Source: Candidatus Cryptobacteroides faecihippi
GTDB taxonomy: Bacteria > Bacteroidota > Bacteroidia > Bacteroidales > UBA932
Assembly: GCA_018066065.1 (NCBI GenBank)
Contig: JAGHSC010000184.1
Span: forward strand, 1-7,693
Reading direction: 5' to 3'
Length of the DNA: 7,693 nt
A model generated the notes under the pieces. The model saw only the letters and a program-made list of their open reading frames with translations, was not told where the DNA came from and did not search any database. This document shows positions 1 to 6,126 of the stretch, piece by piece. Position numbers and translations under genes: made by a program. Every line of letters begins with the position of its first letter. Positions within the stretch are counted from its first letter, which is position 1.

Positions 1-554
1 GTTGTCGGCCACGCCCACCATGACCTTGTCGCCGATGATGCCGCAGAAGCCCTTCTTCGAAAGCCCCACGCAAGTGGCTTCGCCTCAAGTACAAAGGCCC
101 CATTGATCTTGCCATTGTGAGCCCTGAGGTCCGCAGCCTGCGTTGTGAAGATGACATTCCTGTCCGACTGGTCCGGGCTGCCCACGAAGAGCCTCGGCTT
201 CGCGTTGTGCGGGATGAAGATGTCAAGTGGGATGTCGTTCATGCTTACCTCGATCCGCTCTGTGTACGCCCTCGAGCTGTCTGAATATTCACCCAGCCAG
301 GCGATGTCCCCTGAAGGATCCTGGACGAGGCTGCTGTCGCACGCCTGTGAGTCATAGAAGTCCTCTGCAGGAGGTTCCTCCACCGGAGATCCATTGAGGA
401 ACAGGATGAGCAGGATGGAAACGGCGACAGCGATGACAGCGGCCACAGCTGCCAGCACATGGTACCAGCGGACCGAACTCCTGCGCTGGGCAGAGGCTCG
501 TGTGCCGAGGACCCTCAGCTCATCATCTCTTATGTTATCGTCTAGTCTGACCAT
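1..554 (-). CDS. Single-pass membrane protein with probable phosphodiester glycosidase (NAGPA/DUF2233-like) domain; partial, apparent frameshift
   Basis: The gene starts at ATG 552-554, inside the end of the LytTR gene (20-nt overlap, different frame), so the two are probably co-transcribed and translationally coupled. It continues beyond the left window edge. The product has a cytoplasmic N-terminal tail of about 32 residues with arginines 24, 25 and 29, one membrane segment at about residues 33-53, a Pro/Glu-rich linker, then an extracytoplasmic domain. The positive-inside rule puts that domain in the periplasm. Motifs include FIPHNA (113-118), QAADLRAHNGKINGAFVL (139-156) and PLAWG (160-164). 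From memory, these resemble Bacteroidales phosphodiester-glycosidase family proteins often found beside LytTR genes; I could not run a search. Near position 60 the frame shifts: the initial frame becomes a low-complexity Arg/Ala/Ser/Trp run, while the neighbouring frame gives SKKGFCGIIGDKVMVGVADN, which fits the family. This implies one lost base, either a sequencing error or a real mutation. Confidence 0.6.
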   Translation of the reverse strand, partial: MVRLDDNIRDDELRVLGTRASAQRRSSVRWYHVLAAVAAVIAVAVSILLILFLNGSPVEEPPAEDFYDSQACDSSLVQDPSGDIAWLGEYSDSSRAYTERIEVSMNDIPLDIFIPHNAKPRLFVGSPDQSDRNVIFTTQAADLRAHNGKINGAFVLEAKPLAWGFRRRASAASSATRSWWAWPT

Positions 555-921
555 TGTTTCCCTTTTCAAGTGATTCCACATAAGCCTTCAGCTTTGCCAG
601 GACCTCCTTCGAGGCAGTCAGCTCATGGAAGCTGCCCTTGCAGTCCGACAGGATCAGCTGCTGTCTTCCGACATCGATGAAGTGGATGAATTCCGTGTTT
701 ATGATCAAGCTTCGGCCAAGCCTGAGAAAGATCATTCCATCGTCGCCCAGCTGGTCGTTGATCGCATCCTCGATCTGGCCGAGCTGGTAGGAGACGAGAC
801 GTGACTTTCCATCCACGGTCACCACATTCGAATAGTTCCCGTCTGATGAAACGTACATCAGGCAGTCGTAGGGGACACGGAGCAATTCGTTGCCCTTGGA
901 TATGATGATTCTTCTCGTCAC
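535..921 (-). CDS. Stand-alone LytTR-family DNA-binding transcriptional regulator
   Basis: This 128-residue protein is essentially only a LytTR DNA-binding domain, with no receiver domain or sensor. Family hallmarks are the first strands with LLRVPYDCLMYVSSDGNYS (13-31), the central FLRLGRSLIINTEFI (65-79) with the conserved R/K-S-L-I-I-N core, the strand RQQLILSD (86-93), and the C-terminal LTASKEVLAKLK helix (101-112). LytTR domains bind short direct repeats in promoters. I chose GTG 919-921 as start: the domain begins right after it, an AAGGA sequence (928-932) lies 6 nt upstream, and a TATATTTG -7 element lies at 941-948. The frame stays open up to an ATG at 1119, but that stretch holds the promoter and direct repeats and has no family similarity. 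The stop overlaps the downstream membrane-protein gene by 20 nt. Autoregulation through the 987-1016 repeats is likely but inferred. Confidence 0.9.
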   Translation of the reverse strand: MTRRIIISKGNELLRVPYDCLMYVSSDGNYSNVVTVDGKSRLVSYQLGQIEDAINDQLGDDGMIFLRLGRSLIINTEFIHFIDVGRQQLILSDCKGSFHELTASKEVLAKLKAYVESLEKGNNGQTRR

Positions 922-940
922 AGGAATTCCTTTTCGGCAG

Positions 941-948
941 CAAATATA
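941..948 (-). promoter_or_regulatory. Bacteroidota -7 promoter element for the LytTR operon
   Basis: The minus strand reads TATATTTG followed by C, an exact match to the Bacteroidota -7 consensus TAnnTTTG. It lies 19 nt upstream of the GTG start of the LytTR gene, implying a short leader of roughly 10-15 nt. No convincing TTG-type -33 element is present at 19-21 bp, which suits a promoter needing an activator; the direct repeat at 987-1016 lies where such an activator could sit. Confidence 0.6.
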
Positions 949-986
949 ACAATAAATCGTCTCCTGCGAAGACTCTTCCACGTCCA

Positions 987-1016
987 ATGTACGAAATGGC
1001 TTCCTGATGTACGAAA
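987..1016. promoter_or_regulatory. Perfect 10-bp direct repeat, candidate LytTR operator
   Basis: ATGTACGAAA occurs at 987-996 and again, without mismatch, at 1007-1016, so the period is 20 bp, about two helical turns. On the minus strand the half-site reads TTTCGTACAT. LytTR regulators such as AgrA and ComE bind paired direct repeats of about 9 bp spaced roughly two turns apart. The pair lies about 40-75 bp upstream of the LytTR -7 element, a normal activator position, and about 125 bp upstream of the divergent lipoprotein gene. Binding by this regulator is inferred. Confidence 0.6.
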
Positions 1017-1097
1017 CCGACCCTGCCGGCGAGCTCGTACACCCTGGTGCCCACTCCATACATGTCGCCCTTAAATCCTTGGCAGACTGATGTTTTC

Positions 1098-1117
1098 GAC
1101 GGATATTCGCATCCGTC
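1098..1117. other. Inverted repeat (7-bp stem, 6-nt loop) upstream of lipoprotein gene
   Basis: GACGGAT (1098-1104) and ATCCGTC (1111-1117) form a perfect 7-bp stem around the loop ATTCGC. The hairpin ends 23 nt before the lipoprotein ATG. No T-run follows on either strand, so it does not look like an intrinsic terminator. It could be an operator or a leader RNA structure. Nothing in the sequence identifies a partner. Confidence 0.35.
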
Positions 1118-1140
1118 AAACAGATAAAGGCTTTAATCGT

Positions 1141-2346
1141 ATGAACAGAACTGTATCCAGACTTGCACTTGTGAAACTATTCATTCTCCTGGCCGTTTCC
1201 TGCGGCCGTACATCGGCTCCGAAGGTTGCGGAAACTCCGGAACCTTCGGAAGCTCCTGTCGCTTCGGAATCTCCGCACGCCTTTCTCGAAAGGCTTGCCT
1301 CATCTGATGAGCCTGTCCGGCTCTGCAATCAGGTCCTCACCTCGGAGGAGACTATCCTGAGCCTGAGGGATCCTGTCCGTGGTCCCATCGCATGGGAGAG
1401 ATGGCCTGCGAAGGCGGCCTTCTTCGAACCAGAACCGGGCATCATCGTCGATAAGGATGTCCTGTCCCTGAAGAACCGCTACAACCTCCTGGAACTCAGT
1501 AAGATGGTCTATCATGCCTACGACATCTACAATTACCGTAAGCTTGAGTGCATGGAGGATGAGGTCACTGAGATCGACCACAAGGCCATCATTGCTGATG
1601 CTGCACCGATTGTCTCATCCTCGGTGCTCCGCTCTGCGATCGTGGACCGGGAGACCCGAGCCTCGGCGGCGAGGGTACTTGCCTCCTTCCGAAAGCTCGA
1701 TGGGGAACAGGACTCCATGGACCGACTGAATGAGGCTCTGATGGATTTGGGGTCGCATCTTGAAGATTTCCCGAGTCTTGCATCCTCTGACCTCATGGAT
1801 GAGTTCAACTCAAGCTTTGGGGACTGGTACAGAAAGGATGTCCATGTCGAGAGCATAGGGGACCTGATCCGCATCGCGCATCATGACAGTGGGGACAGGC
1901 TTTCCGAGCAGGAAATCGAGATGCTCCTCCATGCCGTTGAATGCGAGAAGGACATCGACAGGAGGGCGATTCTCGCACTTGAATATTCAAAGTTCGCTGA
2001 GATGTCATCCTTCCTGCTTGGTGAAATCATCGAGTCCGGCATCTACACGAAGTACCTTTTCGAGGTCTGGATCTCGTGGAGGGCTGCGGTGCAGTTTGAA
2101 TGGATGGGCATGTCGACAAGCTCTCTCATCCCTGACCTGTACTATTCCACATTGCTGGCAAAGTGCATCAACACCTATCTTAAGCATATGCAGGCTTGTT
2201 CTGATCCATTCGACAGATGCATGATCGAGGTCATGCTCGCGACGGAGAACCTTGATCGCTTTGATGGCGTCTTCGGGAATGAAGCCATCTCCAGCAAGTA
2301 CAACCTGCGCTCGAACATGTTCTTCGGCACGGAAAAGTACAATTAA
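1141..2346 (+). CDS. Predicted lipoprotein of unknown function, mostly helical
   Basis: I do not recognise the family. The 401-residue product starts with a lipoprotein signal: MNRTVSR, a hydrophobic core LALVKLFILLAV (8-19), then SC with Cys21 as probable lipidation site. A Pro/Glu/Ser/Ala linker follows (about 24-42), as expected for a tether. The rest is rich in Leu, Glu, Asp and Ala with regularly spaced hydrophobic residues, suggesting a helical, possibly repeat-like fold. Aromatic-rich stretches lie near residues 315-335 (YTKYLFEVWISW and FEWMGM). The frame stays open back to an ATG at 1090, but only ATG 1141 places the signal peptide at the N terminus. The residues after Cys21 (GRTS) do not form an obvious acidic surface-export signal. 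It is transcribed divergently from the LytTR operon and shares its 219-bp upstream region. No clear TAnnTTTG promoter is visible for it. Confidence 0.8.
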   Translation: MNRTVSRLALVKLFILLAVSCGRTSAPKVAETPEPSEAPVASESPHAFLERLASSDEPVRLCNQVLTSEETILSLRDPVRGPIAWERWPAKAAFFEPEPGIIVDKDVLSLKNRYNLLELSKMVYHAYDIYNYRKLECMEDEVTEIDHKAIIADAAPIVSSSVLRSAIVDRETRASAARVLASFRKLDGEQDSMDRLNEALMDLGSHLEDFPSLASSDLMDEFNSSFGDWYRKDVHVESIGDLIRIAHHDSGDRLSEQEIEMLLHAVECEKDIDRRAILALEYSKFAEMSSFLLGEIIESGIYTKYLFEVWISWRAAVQFEWMGMSTSSLIPDLYYSTLLAKCINTYLKHMQACSDPFDRCMIEVMLATENLDRFDGVFGNEAISSKYNLRSNMFFGTEKYN

Positions 2347-2402
2347 CCGCAAGGATTGCACGAACATCGTAAAAAACTGGAACAATGAAAGGAACTTTTC
2401 AT

Positions 2403-2410
2403 TAACTTTG
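2403..2410 (+). promoter_or_regulatory. Bacteroidota -7 promoter element for the sigma factor gene
   Basis: TAACTTTG, followed by C, matches TAnnTTTG exactly and lies 36 nt upstream of the chosen ATG (2447), giving a leader of about 30 nt. No good TTG -33 element is seen at 19-21 bp. It sits in the 100-bp gap after the lipoprotein stop, so the sigma factor gene need not depend on the upstream gene. Confidence 0.6.
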
Positions 2411-2446
2411 CAGACTTTTCCAATCATAGTCCTTAAACTACGATTA

Positions 2447-3301
2447 ATGCAACAGATAAAGATAACTCAGACAATCACCAAGCGTTCGGATGGCCTTGAC
2501 ATCTACCTTAACCAGATCAGCAAGCTTCCGCTGATCACTCCGGAAGAGGAAGTCGAACTCACTGCACGCATCCATGAAGGAGACACCAAGGCCCTTCATG
2601 AGCTGGTGAATGCGAACCTTCGCTTCGTCGTTTCTGTGGCGAAGCAATACCAGGGCCAGGGTCAGTCCCTGATGGACATCATCGAGAACGGCAACATCGG
2701 CCTGATCAAGGCTGCCGAGGATTTCGATGAGACACGTGGTTTCAAGTTCATCTCCTATGCCGTGTGGTGGATCCGCCAGTCCATCCTCCAGGGGCTTGCC
2801 GAGCAGTCCAAGATGGTCCGCCTCCCTCTCAACCAGGTCGGCCTTCTCAACAAGATCAACAAGGCTGTCTCACAGTTCCAGCAGGAAAACGGACGCTATC
2901 CTTCAGAGTCGGAGATCGGCGAGATGATCGATTTCCCTGAAGGCAAGGTCAGGGATTCCCTCCGCAGCTCCGGAGCCCATCTTTCGATGGATGCTCCATT
3001 CGAGGATGGGGAGGACGGCACGATCATGGATGTCATCCCGAACCGCAATGCTGCTTCCGCTGACGAAGGACTTGAGGTGGAATCCCTCAAGCAGGACATC
3101 AGCCGCGCCCTCAGCATCCTTACTGACCGCGAGCGGCAGATCATCCTTCTCTCATTCGGAATCGGCTGCCCGGCGATCAGCCTCGAGGAGATCGGCGAGC
3201 AGTATGACCTGACACGCGAGCGCGTGCGTCAGATCCGTGAGCGTTCCGTCCGCAAGCTCAAGTCGGGCCCGGTCGGAAAGCTTCTCATGAAGCATCTTTA
3301 G
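2447..3301 (+). CDS. rpoD: RpoD-like sigma-70 family RNA polymerase sigma factor (short Bacteroidota type)
   Basis: This subunit directs RNA polymerase to promoters. The 284-residue length fits the short primary sigma factor of Bacteroidales. Regions in order: 1.2 (DGLDIYLNQISKLPLITPEE, 15-34); 2.1-2.4 (about 56-125) with NLRFVVSVAKQYQ, GLIKAAEDFDETRGFKF and ISYAVWWIRQSI; region 3 from RLPLNQVG (125-132) to about 185; region 4 from LTDRERQII (225-233) with the helix-turn-helix SLEEIGEQYDLTRERVRQI (245-263). I chose ATG 2447 because MQQIKITQTIT matches the usual MRQLKITKSIT start of Bacteroides RpoD; the frame is open further upstream, but that part overlaps the lipoprotein gene and the promoter. 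Some residues depart from the usual housekeeping sequence as I remember it (IENGNIGL for INEGNLGL, SKMVRLPL for SRIVRLPL, GCPAIS in region 4), so this may be a second RpoD paralogue. The stop is 6 bp from a convergent gene. Confidence 0.88.
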   Translation: MQQIKITQTITKRSDGLDIYLNQISKLPLITPEEEVELTARIHEGDTKALHELVNANLRFVVSVAKQYQGQGQSLMDIIENGNIGLIKAAEDFDETRGFKFISYAVWWIRQSILQGLAEQSKMVRLPLNQVGLLNKINKAVSQFQQENGRYPSESEIGEMIDFPEGKVRDSLRSSGAHLSMDAPFEDGEDGTIMDVIPNRNAASADEGLEVESLKQDISRALSILTDRERQIILLSFGIGCPAISLEEIGEQYDLTRERVRQIRERSVRKLKSGPVGKLLMKHL

Positions 3302-3307
3302 TGGAAC

Positions 3308-6007
3308 TCAGAAACTCAGCGTCACGGCTGCGTGTCCCTTGAAATCGGACAGGGTAACGGTTTCTGTTTCAGAATTATAAACGCCAGCATCCACACTCTT
3401 TGCCTTCTTCCCGTCAGGGTGAGGCAGACGGATGGTGACAGTTGACGGAGCACGGTCAGGATCGCATGAGATCTCGGCCGTGATTCTGTTTTCCCCGACA
3501 TGTGAGACTGCCTTGAACTCGATCGGCCCGAAGTAGCTCATGACCGAACCGAGCTCGATCTCCTTGCCGTCCTCCATCCACTTTCTAGGGATGACATTCA
3601 GCATCCTCAGAGTGTCGCCGCGCTCCATGTAGAGCATGTTCCTTGTCTCCATCAGGAAGTTGGCCTCCTCGTGCGTCTTGTGCACACTCTGCTTGAAATA
3701 GTGCTCCCAGAAGGTGCCTGTCTCGTGGTCGAAGTGGGGCGCAACCGTGTTGTAGTAGGTGTTCAGGAAAGGCTTCACCATTCCGAGCTGTGCCTGGATG
3801 ATGTTGTGCTTTCCGTAGTATGGCTGGCTGAAGAGGGAGTTGTCCTGGCAAATCACATCCTTGTAGTACTTCATGACCATCTGTCCCTCCACGCTGAGCG
3901 GGTCGACGACCTCGGCGAAGAGCAGGTGGATTGGCCCGAGAAGCCCATCCGGCACCATGAATGTGCCGTGCGAGCGGTAGTTCTCAACTTTCTGAAGCAG
4001 GAACCTTGCTGTCCTGGATTCTGCCCATGGCGAGCAGGTAGGACACCATGAACCATCAGAGACCGGCACGACAGGGGAGGATGCGAGCCTTGCATGGAAT
4101 GAGTCAAGAATATCCATGCGCCACTCTTCGCTCTCCTTGCGAAGTTCCTCAGCCTCAGCGGCTCCCAATGCCTCGAGTACCTCGGCGGCACGCTTCAGGC
4201 CCAGCTGGGAGTAGGCGTTCAGCATGAACTGGTGGAACTGATCCTCCGGATCTGCGACCTTTCCGTCGACCATGCCGTAGCCTCGTCCCCTGAGTTCATC
4301 CTTGAGGTTCCTTGCGCGCCATTCCACCAGGTAGCGGCATGCCTTGAGCAGCTGAGGCTTTATGCTTTCTGCCCATGCCCTGTCATTGGTGTAGCGCCAG
4401 TACTCTCCGAGCGACCAGAGGACAGCTCCGGTCTCGATCGTATAGCCGAAGTAGTTGACGATCCTTCCGTCTTCCTGCTGAGTGTCCAGGAAGTACTGCA
4501 GGCATCCGCGGGCCTCGTCCATCAGTCCCATAGATTCGTAGAACTGGATGATCGGCGCGCTCTCGGTTCCGATCGGGGAGTAGACACCGACATTTGCGGC
4601 CAGGGTTCCCTGGTCCCTGTCGCCATGGGTGACGAGGTCCAGGTGAAGGAGTCCTGCCTGGATCATGTTCTGGATCCTTTCCTCAGGCACCCTGATCCTG
4701 GCGGCATCGTCAAGCTTTCCCTGCCAGAATGCCTTGCACTCGGTGAACCTTGTCTCGTATGGCTTTATCGCCATGGCACATGCCCTCTCGCGGCTTACCG
4801 GACTGTGAGGGATGATGTAGTCCACCTCGATGCTCTTGCCTGCACCGAGCAGCACGGCCATCTCCTGATTTGCCACGGGCTTGCCGTCTATCATGCTGAC
4901 GCAGAAGACTTTCCCGTTCGCCAGGGTGGAGAGTCCACTCGCGGGATCATATTCATAGGATCCTCCGGCGAAGGATGTGTATGGAATCTTGAACCAGGCG
5001 TAGCGAGGCACCTTGGCTGTGTTCGTGATGGTCGTGTGGATGGTCAGGATGGTCTCTTCGTCTGCCGGTGGAGTCTCGGCGAGGATCTTGCGGAGCTGAA
5101 CGAGATGCTCTTCGGTCCATGCCCTTCCGCCGGAATTGCTGTCGGAGATCATGAAATGCGTGCCCTTGACGTTCTCTTCGGTCAGGGTGGAGCGTTCCAG
5201 GGTCACGAAGCTCTTGCTGAGGTAGATGACGCCATCGTCGTCTGTCTCAGAGAGGTAGATCGGCATCACACCGTCCTCGAGGCTTCTCCTGATGTTGTCC
5301 TTCGGTCCGACTCCACGGCTGAAGCTGTAGTTGTAGGACAGCGTCGCAGGGGAGAGCTCCGGGTCTGCAAATGGGTGATAGCCAAGGATCGGGACGACTC
5401 TCTTGTCGTTCTGGACCGTCGATGCCAGGTCTGGCAGTTCCTCGGTGACCTCGAACCTGCGCATGTCCCTGCTGATGCCGAGCCAGATCGGAGCGCTCAT
5501 GCTCCTGCAGCTCCTGAATGCCTCCTCGAAGGAGGCCTCTCCCGCAACTTCGATCCTGTCATCCTTCGATGCGAGTCCCCTGGACTTTATCTCATCGACG
5601 ACTTGCCCGTAGCTTCTGGCATCGCCATCCGGCAGCACGGTCACCTGATACTCTGGGATCCAGATGGGGGAGTCTCCGTTGACGTCGCGGAGGAAGAACG
5701 AGAACGACTGCGCTCCGTTGTCGATGCTGACAATGGTTGCCTCAGGCCCGATGCCGAGCCTTTCATCCTCGATGACGCAGCGAACCCTGAGCGCTCCGGC
5801 CTTCCGCATCTGAATATTCGCATTCCTGATGCGTGCCGCTCCCTTGACTGCAGCGATGCTCGAGACTTGCCCGTTCTCGACGTTGATGCCAATCTCCTTT
5901 CCCGGGGCCTTCCACTCGATCTCGAATGTGACTGCCGCATCTGCGGACGCTGCTGTGAATATGCTTGCTGCGAGGATTGCCCCGCTCATGTGTGCCTTGA
6001 TCTTCAT
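3308..6007 (-). CDS. Secreted large protein with (alpha/alpha)6-barrel (six-hairpin) glycosidase-like core
   Basis: The 899-residue product begins with a Sec signal peptide (MKIKAHMSGAILAASIFTAA, cleavage probably after ASADA near residue 24), so it acts outside the cytoplasm. Residues from about 25 to 430 look like beta-sandwich domains. From about 440, helical segments with HLDLVTHGDRDQGTL (around 455-468), YTIETGAVLWSLGEYWRYTND (around 520-540) and GTFWEHYF near 770 resemble six-hairpin glycosidases. The end (about 810-899), with MSYFGPIEFKAVSH and TVTIRLPHPDGK, looks like a C-terminal beta-domain. I cannot assign a GH family; acids in the DRD or IETG motifs or WEH are candidate catalytic residues, by inference only. 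A CPTC pair lies near residue 652. I chose ATG 6007 because it starts the signal peptide and lies downstream of a TAAATTTG element; the ATG at 6061 lies upstream of that element. No SusC/SusD-like neighbours are in the window. Confidence 0.82.
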   Translation of the reverse strand: MKIKAHMSGAILAASIFTAASADAAVTFEIEWKAPGKEIGINVENGQVSSIAAVKGAARIRNANIQMRKAGALRVRCVIEDERLGIGPEATIVSIDNGAQSFSFFLRDVNGDSPIWIPEYQVTVLPDGDARSYGQVVDEIKSRGLASKDDRIEVAGEASFEEAFRSCRSMSAPIWLGISRDMRRFEVTEELPDLASTVQNDKRVVPILGYHPFADPELSPATLSYNYSFSRGVGPKDNIRRSLEDGVMPIYLSETDDDGVIYLSKSFVTLERSTLTEENVKGTHFMISDSNSGGRAWTEEHLVQLRKILAETPPADEETILTIHTTITNTAKVPRYAWFKIPYTSFAGGSYEYDPASGLSTLANGKVFCVSMIDGKPVANQEMAVLLGAGKSIEVDYIIPHSPVSRERACAMAIKPYETRFTECKAFWQGKLDDAARIRVPEERIQNMIQAGLLHLDLVTHGDRDQGTLAANVGVYSPIGTESAPIIQFYESMGLMDEARGCLQYFLDTQQEDGRIVNYFGYTIETGAVLWSLGEYWRYTNDRAWAESIKPQLLKACRYLVEWRARNLKDELRGRGYGMVDGKVADPEDQFHQFMLNAYSQLGLKRAAEVLEALGAAEAEELRKESEEWRMDILDSFHARLASSPVVPVSDGSWCPTCSPWAESRTARFLLQKVENYRSHGTFMVPDGLLGPIHLLFAEVVDPLSVEGQMVMKYYKDVICQDNSLFSQPYYGKHNIIQAQLGMVKPFLNTYYNTVAPHFDHETGTFWEHYFKQSVHKTHEEANFLMETRNMLYMERGDTLRMLNVIPRKWMEDGKEIELGSVMSYFGPIEFKAVSHVGENRITAEISCDPDRAPSTVTIRLPHPDGKKAKSVDAGVYNSETETVTLSDFKGHAAVTLSF

Positions 6008-6039
6008 TGGTTGATTCTGCCTTTTGCTGATGGCATTCT

Positions 6040-6047
6040 CAAATTTA
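6040..6047 (-). promoter_or_regulatory. Bacteroidota -7 promoter element for the secreted glycosidase-like gene
   Basis: The minus strand reads TAAATTTG, an exact TAnnTTTG match, 32 nt upstream of the signal-peptide ATG at 6007. No TTG -33 element is seen at the right distance. Its upstream half falls at about 6067-6070, which touches the upstream element of the divergent chorismate mutase promoter. Confidence 0.5.
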
Positions 6048-6069
6048 AGTATTTTTTCCAATCGGCGCG

Positions 6070-6099
6070 TTGTATTCTCACCAATTATTCTTTACTTTG
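6070..6099 (+). promoter_or_regulatory. Bacteroidota promoter (TTG -33 and TTACTTTG -7) for the chorismate mutase-aldolase operon
   Basis: TTG at 6070-6072 and TTACTTTG at 6092-6099 (one mismatch to TAnnTTTG, followed by C) are separated by 19 bp, the usual Bacteroidota spacing. The -7 element ends 27 nt before the chosen ATG at 6127. This is the most complete promoter in the window, having both halves. Confidence 0.6.
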
Positions 6100-6126
6100 C
6101 CATCTTTCAAACAAAGCCCCACGACA

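Noticed and set aside
245..460. A 71-codon minus-strand frame and a 70-codon plus-strand frame (145-357) near the left edge
   Set aside because: They are shadows: another minus-strand frame gives a coherent membrane protein with a transmembrane segment and family motifs across this region.
849..860. A third partial copy of the LytTR-site repeat (CGTACAT) inside the LytTR coding region
   Set aside because: Only seven positions match and it falls within a conserved protein motif (MYVSSD), so chance is the simplest explanation.
922..931. Palindrome AGGAATTCCT just before the LytTR start as an operator
   Set aside because: It is short, has no loop or flanking extension, and overlaps the ribosome-binding-like AAGGA; I see no independent support.
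922..1119. N-terminal extension of the LytTR protein from an ATG at 1119
   Set aside because: This stretch contains the TATATTTG promoter and the exact direct repeats, and its translation resembles no LytTR family N terminus; the domain starts right at the GTG at 921.
2252..2446. N-terminal extension of the sigma factor from an ATG at 2252
   Set aside because: It overlaps the end of the lipoprotein gene and the sigma factor promoter; MQQIKIT at 2447 matches the known family start.
3307..3320. CTCAG-AAA-CTCAG near the sigma factor stop, considered as a terminator
   Set aside because: It is a direct rather than an inverted repeat, forms no hairpin, and has no T-run after it.
6008..6061. Start of the secreted protein at the ATG at 6061
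   Set aside because: It would put 18 polar residues before the signal peptide and lies upstream of the TAAATTTG promoter element.
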